This document shows, piece after piece, positions 1 to 7,823 of a DNA stretch of 34,040 nucleotides. The notes beneath the pieces are model-generated. The model was not told the DNA's origin. It ran no database searches and was given only the letters and a program-made list of their open reading frames with translations. Origin of the DNA: Ruminococcus sp. (GTDB taxonomy: Bacteria; Bacillota; Clostridia; Oscillospirales; Ruminococcaceae); contig JAFVFL010000035.1 of the NCBI GenBank assembly GCA_017475555.1, positions 1 through 34,040 on the forward strand, in the 5' to 3' direction. The translations under genes were made by a program, and so were the position numbers. Position 1 is the stretch's first letter; each line of letters starts with the position of its first letter.

Positions 1-19
1 ACTCGATTTCTCAAGCAAG

Positions 20-53
20 AAAAAAGAGCCGAAGGGTGCTTGACCCACGGCTC
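20..53 (-). terminator. intrinsic terminator, minus strand
   Basis: Read on the minus strand, a GAGCCG/CGGCTC stem (26-31 with 48-53) is extended by GGGT/ACCC and followed by a run of about six T. It is the second terminator below the tRNA pair, or it ends an RNA I do not recognise between 54 and 110. No T run follows on the plus strand, so it works for minus transcripts. Confidence 0.75.
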
Positions 54-110
54 ACGACACCGCATTTTCAAAATAAAGAACAGATAAAGAACAAAGCCTA
101 TTTTTACTAT

Positions 111-152
111 AAAAGAAAAACTCGGAAACAACGTATTTTCGCTGTTTCCGAG
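111..152 (-). terminator. terminator of the tRNA operon
   Basis: A perfect 10-bp stem, CTCGGAAACA (121-130) with TGTTTCCGAG (143-152), is followed on the minus strand by TTTTTCTTTT. It lies just below tRNA-Glu. Confidence 0.85.
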
Positions 153-161
153 AACGTTGAA

Positions 162-236
162 TGGTGACCCGTACGGGAATTGAACCCATGTTGCCAGAAT
201 GAAAATCTGGAGTCTTAACCTCTTGACCAACGGGCC
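162..236 (-). tRNA. tRNA-Glu (anticodon TTC)
   Basis: A complete cloverleaf can be folded on the minus strand. The acceptor stem pairs GGCCCGT with ACGGGTC (one G-U), and the anticodon stem CCAGA/TCTGG encloses loop TTTTCAT with anticodon TTC. The T arm contains GGTTCAATTCC. The 3' CCA is genome-encoded (162-164). It is the second gene of a two-tRNA unit. Confidence 0.96.
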
Positions 237-246
237 ACATATCACA

Positions 247-278
247 GACGCTGACGGCTTGAAACAGACGTCAGCGTC
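247..278 (-). other. hairpin in the tRNA spacer
   Basis: A perfect 10-bp inverted repeat (GACGCTGACG at 247-256, CGTCAGCGTC at 269-278) lies between the two tRNAs. It has no T run, so a processing signal or a relic of a terminator is more likely than a working terminator. The role is inferred. Confidence 0.5.
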
Positions 279-292
279 ATGCTGATAATAAA

Positions 293-366
293 TAGCGGCA
301 GCAGGATTTGAACCAGCGACCCCCTGGGTATGAACCAAGTGCTCTAGCCAACTGAGCTATACCGCC
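293..366 (-). tRNA. tRNA-Met (anticodon CAT), probably elongator
   Basis: The minus strand folds as a tRNA with acceptor GGCGGTA/TGCCGCT and anticodon stem CTTGG/CCAGG around loop TTCATAC (anticodon CAT). The T arm has GGTTCAAATCC. The anticodon stem lacks the three G-C pairs of initiator tRNA, so elongator Met is favoured; tRNA-Ile with a modified CAT cannot be excluded. Unlike its neighbour it does not encode CCA: the discriminator A at 293 is followed by TTT. Confidence 0.92.
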
Positions 367-398
367 ACATACACCGCAGAACGACCTGCGACTTAATT

Positions 399-427
399 AT
401 TATACTACAATTCCGGGACAAAGTCAA
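399..427 (-). promoter_or_regulatory. sigma-A-type promoter of the tRNA unit
   Basis: On the minus strand TTGACT (427-422) and TATAAT (404-399) are separated by 17 bases. The predicted start is about 25 bases upstream of tRNA-Met. Confidence 0.85.
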
Positions 428-497
428 GCTGCATACGAAAAATCGTTGTTATCAACAATTAGAATGCTTTAAAAAGTCTTAACTTGTGAAATCTGAC

Positions 498-548
498 GAA
501 AAAGAGAACCTCTCCGGAGGTGTACAAAACGCCGGTTGCCGGAGAGGT
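498..548 (-). terminator. terminator of the metA/membrane-protein run
   Basis: ACCTCTCCGG (508-517) pairs perfectly with CCGGAGAGGT (539-548), with CCGG elements also in the loop, and is followed on the minus strand by TCTCTTTTTC. It lies about 60 bases below the last gene of the long minus-strand run. Confidence 0.8.
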
Positions 549-605
549 CTGCTATTCAGATGTTTTCAGATATGTCACACGATCCCTGTTATCAGGTCAC
601 TGCCC

Positions 606-1154
606 CTATGCACAGAGGTCAACAGGCTCCTCACTCGTGCTGCTGCCGTAGCCCTGCCCGTTCTGTCCGTTGGGGAACTGCTGCTTGTACGCCTTTATAA
701 GCACCTCCCCGTAGAATTCACGGAAGCTCTTAAAGCCCATTGATTCCCACCAGCTGTCGTACTTTTCATCATAATACTTCGAGAACTCGTCCGGTGTCTC
801 GCCCGTCTCGTCCCACATCTGCACGTATGCGTCGCCGTTCTGGATAAACTTCACATAGTCCTGTATAGCCTCGCCGAATATCACCTGCACGATGATAACT
901 GCGATAAGTGCAATGCCTGCGATTATAAGTCCTGCGATAGCAAGACCCTTTCCGCCACGGTGCGTAGCAAGTGAGATAATAGCAAATATTATAGCCAGAG
1001 TTGCCAGTACATAGCTGAATGCACAGCAGCACAGAAGATTCACGAGACTAAGCACGAATGCTGTTATCGCAAAGCCCTTCTTGTACTGATTCAGATTCTC
1101 CGGCGTTTCACCGCCGCCTGTGTAATTATTGTCGTTGTAGTAGACCTCGCTCAT
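606..1154 (-). CDS. DUF4190-like small membrane protein
   Basis: This 182-residue protein has a polar N-terminus, then two hydrophobic segments (about residues 27-62 and 70-93) separated by a short basic turn (THRGGKG). A charged, aromatic-rich C-terminal part (about 97-182) follows. The hydrophobic hairpin after a short polar leader resembles DUF4190-type membrane proteins; that is a family impression, not a proven match. The ATG follows AAGGAGAAGAAAAA. It is the last of three small membrane-protein genes, 12 bases below the previous one, and ends just before a strong terminator. No enzymatic motif is visible. Confidence 0.8.
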   Translation of the reverse strand: MSEVYYNDNNYTGGGETPENLNQYKKGFAITAFVLSLVNLLCCCAFSYVLATLAIIFAIISLATHRGGKGLAIAGLIIAGIALIAVIIVQVIFGEAIQDYVKFIQNGDAYVQMWDETGETPDEFSKYYDEKYDSWWESMGFKSFREFYGEVLIKAYKQQFPNGQNGQGYGSSTSEEPVDLCA

Positions 1155-1166
1155 TTTTTCTTCTCC

Positions 1167-1838
1167 TTAATCATTATTTTTTTTGTTGTTTTTTATCATA
1201 TTCGCAGCAGCGATACCCAGAACTATCGTTATCGGGAATGCTCCTGCACAAAGGAATACGACCGCAAGTATTATAAGCACTGCTATACCGGCTGTATTCT
1301 TCGCAGCCCCGGATTCGGATGTCTCCGGTCTTGTGTACGTCTGCGGGTCGATGAATACATTCTTCGTGCTGTCCAGCGTGTCACGCTGATTTCTGTCCCT
1401 GCCGGAGCGTGCTGTATCCGGTATGTATGCCGGCTTGCTGTCCCTTATGCCCGGCTGAGGAGTGCTGTCGTGTCCGGGAGTGAAGTCAGTGAAGGAGGTA
1501 AATTCCTCATCTCGTGCAGCCTGCCGCCTGTCGTGGCTCTCGCCTTCCTCGCAGAGATGACCTGCACTGCTTCTGCCGCTGTCGGGGTGCTTTGCCTTGT
1601 AATTTGCGGAATTATTCCTCTTTTTGTCGATCTCATCGTGGTCATGTCCGTCCTCGCACAGATGACTGTTATGCTCATTTGCATACTTGCTCTCATAGCG
1701 TGAGGTATCATAATACCGGCTTGAATCGAAATAATCAGAATTCTTCATTTCCGAGGTATGATCCTCTGAATCAATGTCCATCTCGTTCACTACCTTGTTG
1801 TCCATTTCGTCGATCATGTCCTTTTTCCGTCCAAACAT
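1167..1838 (-). CDS. hypothetical protein with charged N-terminus and C-terminal membrane segment
   Basis: A 223-residue protein that I do not recognise. About 180 residues are very polar and rich in Asp, Ser, His and Arg, including two similar motifs, HLCEDGHDHDE and HLCEEGESHD, that look like a degenerate duplication. One long hydrophobic segment near the C-terminus (AGIAVLIILAVVFL, then AFPITIVLGIAAA) and a Lys/Asn tail follow. The His/Cys/Asp content could bind metal, which is speculation. The start is ATG at 1838, seven bases after GGAGG; a TTG two codons upstream lies too close to that site. It is the middle gene of the three-gene membrane group. Confidence 0.72.
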   Translation of the reverse strand: MFGRKKDMIDEMDNKVVNEMDIDSEDHTSEMKNSDYFDSSRYYDTSRYESKYANEHNSHLCEDGHDHDEIDKKRNNSANYKAKHPDSGRSSAGHLCEEGESHDRRQAARDEEFTSFTDFTPGHDSTPQPGIRDSKPAYIPDTARSGRDRNQRDTLDSTKNVFIDPQTYTRPETSESGAAKNTAGIAVLIILAVVFLCAGAFPITIVLGIAAANMIKNNKKNND

Positions 1839-1856
1839 TGCCAAACCTCCTTTCTG

Positions 1857-2363
1857 TCACAGCTGCTGCGGCGTATCCTGCGGCGAATATATTCCTGGAT
1901 CTTCCGAATAGCTGTCCGGCACCTGAGCCTCTATCCTGTCCTCTTTGTATCCTGTACCGGGGTAGGGGATAACGCTCGTAAATGCCAGAGCAAGCATAAG
2001 CCCTGAGAGTATCAGTGCCCCGTATGCAAAGCCGATATTGGTGTGCTTTCTTCCTATAGCAGCCGCAGCCATGATCGCTGAGGCAATGCAGAAGCCGCTC
2101 ATTGTCCACACAAATCCGCCTGTGAGAAAGACCATGCCGACGATACTCACTATGAATGCAGCGACCGGAAGTCCGCTGCCTCTTTTTTTTCTGCCGCTGC
2201 TCAGGGATTCGAGATCTCTCTCGTCGAAGAATACGCTCTCATCGTCGGTGTATTTTACCGGCTCACCGCCATTGCCTCCGGTATCGTCATAGTATATGCG
2301 GCTTTCCGGGATATGCTCCCGCTGGTCAAGGTCATATCTGCCGCCGGTATCATGCTCGTTCAT
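1857..2363 (-). CDS. small membrane protein, two or three hydrophobic segments
   Basis: This 168-residue protein has an acidic, Tyr- and Asp-rich N-terminal half ending in a basic RKKRGSG motif. Hydrophobic stretches follow (VAAFIVSIVGMVFL, then FCIASAIMAAAAIG, then a third from about residue 115), and the C-terminus is polar. The layout matches the next two genes downstream, which suggests a family of related membrane proteins in one operon. ATG at 2363 is preferred because GGGGGTG sits six bases before it; a GTG at 2390 has no such site. It lies 30 bases below metA. Function unknown. Confidence 0.72.
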   Translation of the reverse strand: MNEHDTGGRYDLDQREHIPESRIYYDDTGGNGGEPVKYTDDESVFFDERDLESLSSGRKKRGSGLPVAAFIVSIVGMVFLTGGFVWTMSGFCIASAIMAAAAIGRKHTNIGFAYGALILSGLMLALAFTSVIPYPGTGYKEDRIEAQVPDSYSEDPGIYSPQDTPQQL

Positions 2364-2393
2364 ATTTTCACCCCCATAGGCTGGGTACACCTC

Positions 2394-3341
2394 TCAGAGA
2401 GTTGTACCCCATGTCCAGCTGCGTATCTCCAGCTCGTCCAGATTATACGGAGTACGCTGATAGACGCAGTGATTGAGCCAGTTGGAAAACAGAAGATTTG
2501 CCGCACCTCTCCACGTGAACAGCGGAGTTTTCTCCGGGTCATTGTCCGGAAAATAGTTGTACGGCAGCTGTATGTCAAGCCCCTTGTCAACGTCCCGGAA
2601 ATACTCCGAGGCAAGGGTGTCACGGTCGTACTCAGAATGCCCGGTGATGAAATACTGTCTGCCGTTGGTATTGGCAGCGATATGAACGCCCGATATATCT
2701 GACGAGGAGAGTATCTTCAGCTGTGGTATCCTTTCGATATCCTCTCTCCTTACCTCGGTATTCCGGGAGTGGGGGACGTAGTATACATCGTCAAAGCCCC
2801 GCAGTATCTGGCAGTTGCTCACCTCGGCACGGTGCGGGAATACTCCGAACATCTTGCGTTCAAGGGGATATTTCGGAACACCGAAGTGGTAGTACAGACC
2901 AGCCTGAGCTGCCCAGCAGATGTAAAGTGAGGAATACACATGGGTCTTTGACCACTCGAAGATATTGGTTATCTCGTCCCAGTAGTCTACCTGTTCGTAT
3001 TCCAGCAGCTCGACCGGAGCACCGGTGACTATCATTCCGTCGTATCTTTCATTGCAAATCTCGCTGAATGTCTTGTAGAACACATCAAGGTGGTGGCGTG
3101 AGGTGTTCCGTGAGGTATGCGAAGCCATTTGCAGAAGCTCCACATCAACCTGGAGCGGAGTGTTGCTCAGAAGCCGCATTATCTGGCACTCCGTCTCGAT
3201 TTTTTTAGGCATGATATTGACGATAACGACCTTCAGCGGTCTGATATCCTGATGCTCAGCTCTTTCCTTTGACATTACGAAAATGTTTTCCTCTCCGAGC
3301 GTCTTGAACGCCGGGAGCTCGGACGATATCCTTATAGGCAA
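2394..3341 (-). CDS. metA: homoserine O-acetyltransferase MetA
   Basis: It activates homoserine for methionine synthesis by O-acylation in the cytosol. The 315 residues align end to end with the MetA family (MPIRI start, IVNIMPKKIETE near 41-52). The catalytic Cys142 (YICWAAQA) and the His235/Glu237 pair (FITGHSE) are all present. Residue 111 is Glu in GAPVELLEY; in this family Glu111 is known to favour acetyl-CoA and Gly succinyl-CoA, so acetyltransferase is inferred. The start is TTG at 3341, eight bases after AAGGAG, and gives the conserved N-terminus. Only 49 bases separate it from the upstream gene, leaving no room for a SAM riboswitch. Transcription is probably from upstream. Confidence 0.96.
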   Translation of the reverse strand: MPIRISSELPAFKTLGEENIFVMSKERAEHQDIRPLKVVIVNIMPKKIETECQIMRLLSNTPLQVDVELLQMASHTSRNTSRHHLDVFYKTFSEICNERYDGMIVTGAPVELLEYEQVDYWDEITNIFEWSKTHVYSSLYICWAAQAGLYYHFGVPKYPLERKMFGVFPHRAEVSNCQILRGFDDVYYVPHSRNTEVRREDIERIPQLKILSSSDISGVHIAANTNGRQYFITGHSEYDRDTLASEYFRDVDKGLDIQLPYNYFPDNDPEKTPLFTWRGAANLLFSNWLNHCVYQRTPYNLDELEIRSWTWGTTL

Positions 3342-3371
3342 AGCACAGCACTCCTTCCCTCGATTATTTGT

Positions 3372-3390
3372 CAGACTTGCAAAAAGTCTG
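3372..3390 (-). other. small hairpin in front of metA
   Basis: CAGACTT (3372-3378) pairs with AAGTCTG (3384-3390). It starts at the stop codon of the upstream gene and has only a poor T run (ACAAATAAT) on the minus strand. It could weakly attenuate between the small unknown gene and metA. Confidence 0.35.
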
Positions 3391-3795
3391 TTATTTATTT
3401 GCCTTGCAATCGCTGCAGCCGTTCATGTAGGAGCTAAGCTCCGTGCAGATATTGCTGTCACCGGCGATGAACCGCAGCTTTTTCAGCTCAGCCATACAGC
3501 CCTCGCTCCCGTCCTCCGGCAGAGAGAACCTCATCTGCTCAATGCCCTTGAGCACGCTTTTGAGCATTACCGAGCGGACAAGTCCGTCACACAGCATTAT
3601 ATCTCCGCCGCTGTCAAGTCCGTACACCACAGTCTCCGCAGGCTTGTCCCCGTCACCGGGAAGGTACGCATATGCGATATATCCGTCTGTACGTCCTTTG
3701 TCGGCAGCCTCGGTTATGTGGAGCTGTGCGTCCCCGGCAGCACTGACGAGCCGTTCATACCCCTCGCAGCCCTTTTTTTCAAGTATTTGCAGCAT
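3391..3795 (-). CDS. hypothetical protein, possibly a degenerate GNAT-like fold
   Basis: A 134-residue soluble protein that I do not recognise with certainty. The order of parts, beta-rich GYIAYAYLPG and ETVVYGLDSGG followed by DGLVRSVMLKSVLKGIEQ and a C-terminal GCSDCK cluster, recalls small acetyltransferase-like proteins. No clear acetyl-CoA loop is visible. The ATG lies two bases after the rluB stop, so translational coupling is likely. It is the last gene before metA in the run. Confidence 0.7.
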   Translation of the reverse strand: MLQILEKKGCEGYERLVSAAGDAQLHITEAADKGRTDGYIAYAYLPGDGDKPAETVVYGLDSGGDIMLCDGLVRSVMLKSVLKGIEQMRFSLPEDGSEGCMAELKKLRFIAGDSNICTELSSYMNGCSDCKANK

Positions 3796-3797
3796 TA

Positions 3798-4541
3798 TTA
3801 TTTCGCCTTTCCGCCGGGCTTTCCGGCAGCTGTACGCAGTGCCCTCAGCTCCTCAGCAGTCAGGTCACGCCATGTACCGGGCTTCAGCATACCGAGCCGG
3901 AGCGGGCCTATGCTGATACGTCTCAGCCTTGCGACCTCAAGCCCTACAGCCTCGCACATACGGCGGATCTGCCGGTTCCTGCCCTCCTTTATCGTGATGA
4001 GCAGCACGACCCTGCCCTCCTGCTTGTCCTTTACGACAACAGTTGCCGGGAGAGTAGGCTTTCCGTCAAGCTCAACGCCCTCGGAGAGCCTTACGAGCTG
4101 TTCATCGCTTATATCGGGTCGGACTGTGACCCTGTAGGTCTTGGTCACGTGCCTTGACGGGTGCATGATACTGTTTGCGAATTCGCCGTCATTCGTCAGC
4201 AGGAGCAGTCCCTCGGAGTTCCTGTCGAGCCGTCCGACCGGATAAACACGCTCCTCGACGCCGTCGAGCAGGTCGGTGACGCACCGTCTGTCAAGCTCAT
4301 CTGACATGGTCGTGACGTAGCCCCTCGGCTTGTTGAGCATTATGTATCGCTTGGTGCGTTTTGTCTCGATATACAGCCTTTCTCCGTCGATAGTGATGAT
4401 ATCCTTCCGGCTGCACTTGTCGCCTAAATGCACCGGTCTTCCGTTGAGGCGGACTCTGCCCTGAGCGATCAGCTCCTCAGCCTTACGCCGTGAGCAGAAG
4501 CCGCTCTCTGAAATTATCTTCTGTAATCTTGTTTTTTCCAT
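3798..4541 (-). CDS. rluB: rRNA pseudouridine synthase, RsuA/RluB family
   Basis: It isomerises a uridine in rRNA. The protein has 247 residues: an N-terminal S4 RNA-binding domain (RLQKIISESGFCSRRKAEEL, about 4-60) and a pseudouridine synthase domain containing VGRLDRNSEGLLLLTNDG, whose Asp is the family's catalytic residue. The later EGRNRQIRRM motif is also typical. RluB (large-subunit RNA) is preferred over RsuA by length and by its place beside scpAB and a DacF-type PBP, as in Bacillus and clostridia; the exact target is inferred. The start is ATG at 4541, seven bases after AAGGG. Longer starts run into the dacF coding end. Confidence 0.93.
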   Translation of the reverse strand: MEKTRLQKIISESGFCSRRKAEELIAQGRVRLNGRPVHLGDKCSRKDIITIDGERLYIETKRTKRYIMLNKPRGYVTTMSDELDRRCVTDLLDGVEERVYPVGRLDRNSEGLLLLTNDGEFANSIMHPSRHVTKTYRVTVRPDISDEQLVRLSEGVELDGKPTLPATVVVKDKQEGRVVLLITIKEGRNRQIRRMCEAVGLEVARLRRISIGPLRLGMLKPGTWRDLTAEELRALRTAAGKPGGKAK

Positions 4542-4555
4542 ATTTTTTCCCTTGA

Positions 4556-5734
4556 TCATATATCCTGTCCACCGCAGTCCTCCGCAGCGAGGAGCGGTAT
4601 CCGCATTATTTCCTCCGACCGCAGGTATACCCTCAGCCATGCGATCTCCTCGCCCTCTGAAACAGGTGCATACACGAACGGCGGAGCAGCTGCCGAAAAG
4701 CTCAGATCTCCCTCTGCGGCACTGAATACCGTAAGGTCAAGCGTATCCTCAGCCGGGGAGACTGTTATCGTGTCCCTTTCTCCGCCGGCAAACGGCAGCT
4801 CGTACCTTTCCGGCAGGGTGACTGTCAGCCTGTGAGCAGTCCTGAATCCATAGTCATACAGAGCCATGTGGTCGTTCCAGTCGTCCGGGTCGCCGAGAGT
4901 GACGCATATAAGGTCAAGTCCGTCCCTTTCGCACGCCGACACCAGACATCTCCCGGCTTCGTCGGTAAAGCCCGTTTTTACGCCGTAAACGCCGTCGTAC
5001 ATCGAAAGCAGCCGATTGGTATTCTTCAGCCAGCGTTTGTACGGGGGAGAGCCGAACTCAGTCTCAATGGTCTGCTGAGAGCATATCTCCCGGAAGGTAT
5101 CGTTTCTCAGAGCCTCCCTTGCGAGCAGAGCCATATCGTATGCCGTGGAGGAGTGAGCCGCACCGCCGTCATTTCCCTCAAGTCCGGACGGAGTGACGAA
5201 GTGGGTGCTCTTCATGCCGATATCCTCTGCACGGCGGTTCATCATATCGGCGAAATCCCCGGTATTCCCGGCAATTCTCACAGCCGCCGCATTTGCAGCG
5301 TCGTTGCCGGAGGGCAGGAGCATACCGCAGCACAGTGCATATTTTGTCACAGAGTCGCCCTCAGTAAGCCCCATTGACGAGCCCTCGACACGTATCGCCT
5401 GACTGTCCACAGTGAACCACTCATACAGGTCGTCATTTTTCTGAGCACTTTCGAGCGTGAGCAGAACAGTCATTATCTTGGTGGTGCTTGCCATTGACAG
5501 TACATCTCCCGAATCACGGGAAAAAATGACCTCACCGGTATCGGCTGAGATGAGCACCGCCGCCCTTGCGGATATGTCCGGAGCGTTTACATCTGCTATC
5601 GTGTCAACGGCTTCAGCCGAAATCGTTTCCGTCTCTGCGGGCTGGTCTGCAATTGCCGGCAGTCCGGAGAGGCTCCCGGTCAGCGGGATAACGCACGCCG
5701 AAAGCACACAAATCATAGTTCTGAATTTTTTCAA
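4556..5734 (-). CDS. dacF: D-alanyl-D-alanine carboxypeptidase, DacF/DacB type
   Basis: A secreted low-molecular-mass penicillin-binding protein that trims the D-Ala from peptidoglycan stem peptides. It has 392 residues with a signal peptide (about 1-29). The three active-site motifs are intact: STTK (83-86), SGN (142-144) and KTG (253-255). A C-terminal beta domain follows, but no obvious amphipathic membrane anchor is seen in the last 20 residues. The TTG start at 5734 sits eight bases after GGGAG. In B. subtilis the DacB/DacF enzymes shape spore cortex, and the adjacent ytfJ, DUF2953 and scpAB genes support a sporulation-linked role; this is inference. Confidence 0.92.
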   Translation of the reverse strand: MKKFRTMICVLSACVIPLTGSLSGLPAIADQPAETETISAEAVDTIADVNAPDISARAAVLISADTGEVIFSRDSGDVLSMASTTKIMTVLLTLESAQKNDDLYEWFTVDSQAIRVEGSSMGLTEGDSVTKYALCCGMLLPSGNDAANAAAVRIAGNTGDFADMMNRRAEDIGMKSTHFVTPSGLEGNDGGAAHSSTAYDMALLAREALRNDTFREICSQQTIETEFGSPPYKRWLKNTNRLLSMYDGVYGVKTGFTDEAGRCLVSACERDGLDLICVTLGDPDDWNDHMALYDYGFRTAHRLTVTLPERYELPFAGGERDTITVSPAEDTLDLTVFSAAEGDLSFSAAAPPFVYAPVSEGEEIAWLRVYLRSEEIMRIPLLAAEDCGGQDI

Positions 5735-5778
5735 GCTATCATCTCCCGGTCAATAATATGCACCGGGAAAGGATAATA

Positions 5779-6222
5779 TTAATCGTTTATGACAACAGCT
5801 GCATCGTCATCAGCCTTGTCGCTGACGCTTGTATCGCCGCCCTTGGACTTCTTGCCGCTGATAAAGCCCTGTACCTTGTCAACGATACCCGGCAGAGAGT
5901 CTATAGCCTTGCTTATCGGGTCGCTTGAGCCCTGCATGGACACCATCTTTGCACTTCCGTCCGGCGAAACAACGAGAAAGCCCTCCGGCTTTATGGAAAC
6001 GCCTGCACCTGCACCGCCGCCGAAAAGCTCCTTGTCATACTTTGACGGCAGGTCTGAGCCGCCTGACGCAAAGCCATACGACACCTTCGAGACAGGGATA
6101 ACGTTAGTTCCGTCCTCAAGTCTGATAGGCTCACCGATTATGGCGTTCACATCAGCCATTTCCTTTACCTTTTCCATTGAAATGCCGAGAAGCTCGCTTA
6201 CGGGAGTATTTTTTGCACTCAT
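5779..6222 (-). CDS. ytfJ: YtfJ/GerW family sporulation protein
   Basis: A 147-residue protein of the GerW/YtfJ family, known from B. subtilis spores. Visible family features are the N-terminal helix followed by VNAIIGEPI, the segment NVIPVSKVSYGFASGGSD, and the Gly-rich GGGAGAGVSIKPEGFLVV. The tail is variable, with a basic-acidic end. ATG at 6222 follows GAGGTATAAAA. It sits between the DUF2953 gene and dacF, the usual clostridial order. Its biochemical role is not established. Confidence 0.93.
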   Translation of the reverse strand: MSAKNTPVSELLGISMEKVKEMADVNAIIGEPIRLEDGTNVIPVSKVSYGFASGGSDLPSKYDKELFGGGAGAGVSIKPEGFLVVSPDGSAKMVSMQGSSDPISKAIDSLPGIVDKVQGFISGKKSKGGDTSVSDKADDDAAVVIND

Positions 6223-6231
6223 TTTTATACC

Positions 6232-7146
6232 TCATTTCTGCCTTTTTAGATTTAATTTTTTTAGCTTTCTTTCCCGGAGCTTTGCCGGGATAAAGTATCT
6301 GAATACATAGGTCACAGCGAACCACAGTCCTGCGAGGACTGCCGTTCCTGCACGGAAGCTCAGCTTTACAGCTGCGTCCCAGCGGCTTTCGCTCTTTTCA
6401 AGTGCAAAGCCGGGGTTGATGTCAACGGTTTTCAGCCGGACAGTGAACAGCGTACTCAGCCAGCCGAGCAGGGGGTACACTATCTGACATATCCTGCCGT
6501 ACTTCATGGCACACTTGTATGCGTCCTCATCTGCCGTTATGAAGTCGATGTACAGGTCATACAGCCGGAATCCCTTGAATATTTTCAGCAGCGGTCTGTC
6601 CGCTGCACGCCAGATATCGAGTATGAACTCTATCTTCTCACCGAGGCTTTTTCCGGGCTTGTCCTCTTTTTCAGCCTCATCAGCTTCAAGCTCTTCCATA
6701 GCTGCAATCTCATCGGGCTGCTCCGTATCATCTGCCTCTGCGGTCTCCGGTTTTTCCGCAGCTTCCGCAGTCTCCGCCGGTTCCTCCGCCTGCGGCTCTT
6801 CGTCCGGCAATGTCTCAGCCGCAGGCTTTTCGGCATTATCGCTGCTGTCAGGCGGCTTTATATCATCTGTATTTTCGCCCTCCGGCATATCCGGCATATC
6901 CTCATGCTCCGGGGGCTCCTCCTTTTTTCCCTTGTCACGCCGCTTTTTCAGCCACCCGGCTATACCGCCGCCGGAGCTGTCCATGACCGGTATGAACCAG
7001 AGCCTTATCCGGTATGTGAAGCTCCTGTCTATGAACGCCGCCTCCGCCCGGACAGGCAGAAGCAGGACTATCAGGACGAGTGCGAGAATGACGAGAAGTA
7101 TGACGAGCAGGACTATCCCGATGATCTTCAGTATTGTCAGTATCAA
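6232..7146 (-). CDS. DUF2953 membrane protein (YtfI-like)
   Basis: A 304-residue protein with a strongly hydrophobic N-terminal anchor (about 1-32), a short beta segment (AAFIDRSFTYRIRLWFIPV), and a long Glu/Pro/Ala-rich acidic linker (about 65-165). The DUF2953 core follows (about 170-285: FKGFRLYDLYIDFITADEDA, then KYGRICQIVYPLLGWL), with a final hydrophobic stretch and a basic tail. DUF2953 proteins sit beside ytfJ in spore formers; their function is unknown. The start is TTG at 7146 behind GGAGGTG. Its stop overlaps the ribosome binding region of ytfJ. The linker length is unusual. Confidence 0.88.
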   Translation of the reverse strand: MILTILKIIGIVLLVILLVILALVLIVLLLPVRAEAAFIDRSFTYRIRLWFIPVMDSSGGGIAGWLKKRRDKGKKEEPPEHEDMPDMPEGENTDDIKPPDSSDNAEKPAAETLPDEEPQAEEPAETAEAAEKPETAEADDTEQPDEIAAMEELEADEAEKEDKPGKSLGEKIEFILDIWRAADRPLLKIFKGFRLYDLYIDFITADEDAYKCAMKYGRICQIVYPLLGWLSTLFTVRLKTVDINPGFALEKSESRWDAAVKLSFRAGTAVLAGLWFAVTYVFRYFIPAKLRERKLKKLNLKRQK

Positions 7147-7199
7147 GGCTTCACCTCCGGCGTTTATTTCAATATATTATATAATGTATATATGATGTA

Positions 7200-7823
7200 T
7201 CATGCCTGCCCGCTGTCCTGTGTATCTCCGGTATTCTCAGCCGCTTCATCAGTCACAGTGAGCATCGGCTCATCGCTGTCTCCGGTGTGCTTTTCAAGCT
7301 CCGGCAGCTCAGCAGTTGAGCTCAGACCGAAGCACCGCAGGAATACGGAGGTAGTCCTGTAGACTATCGGCTTTCCCGGGACATCGAGCCGTCCCGCCTC
7401 CTCAACGAGCCCCTTCTCAACGAGATTATTGACGACAGATGAGCTGTCAACGCCCCTGACGTTCTCCACAAAGCTCTTTGAAACAGGCTGATTATAGGCA
7501 ATTATCGTCAGTACCTCCATTGCCGCATTGGACAGGGGAGTTGAACGCTTTGTCTCAAGTGCAGCCCTTATCTCCGGAGCAAACTCCTCACGGGTACACA
7601 TCTGATACGAGCTGTCGAGCTTCTTGACTGTGATACCGCTGCCGCAGTCGTCATACCGCTCGTTAAGCAAACGTATCAGTGACGGGAGCGTACCGGCGTC
7701 AACACCGCTTGCCTCGGAGAGCCTGTAAAGCTCTATCGGTTCACCGCTCGCAAAGAGTATCGCCTCTATTGCTCCGAGCTTGCGTCTGAAGCTGCTGCCT
7801 GCTGACTGTTTTTCGTTCTCCAC
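7200..7823 (-). CDS. scpB: segregation and condensation protein B
   Basis: A subunit of the SMC-ScpA-ScpB condensin that compacts and segregates the chromosome. It has 207 residues with the ScpB opening (KLGAIEAILFASGEPI) and two winged-helix domains, the second including NAAMEVLTIIAYNQPVSK and IRGVDSS-like RGVDSSSVV. A variable acidic tail covers about 175-207. The GTG start at 7823 lies inside scpA, giving a 58-base overlap with no strong ribosome site, so coupling to scpA translation is likely. Confidence 0.95.
   Translation of the reverse strand: MENEKQSAGSSFRRKLGAIEAILFASGEPIELYRLSEASGVDAGTLPSLIRLLNERYDDCGSGITVKKLDSSYQMCTREEFAPEIRAALETKRSTPLSNAAMEVLTIIAYNQPVSKSFVENVRGVDSSSVVNNLVEKGLVEEAGRLDVPGKPIVYRTTSVFLRCFGLSSTAELPELEKHTGDSDEPMLTVTDEAAENTGDTQDSGQA

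Noticed and set aside
52..240. 62-codon minus-strand frame across the tRNA-Glu gene
   Set aside because: It reads through a tRNA and a terminator and has no ribosome site.
3342..3390. SAM riboswitch or T-box upstream of metA
   Set aside because: Only 49 bases separate the genes and only one short hairpin is present.
7147..7199. AT-rich stretch between scpB and the DUF2953 gene as a promoter
   Set aside because: TATAAT-like bases occur, but no -35 at proper spacing was found; AT content alone explains it. A sporulation-sigma promoter could not be ruled in.
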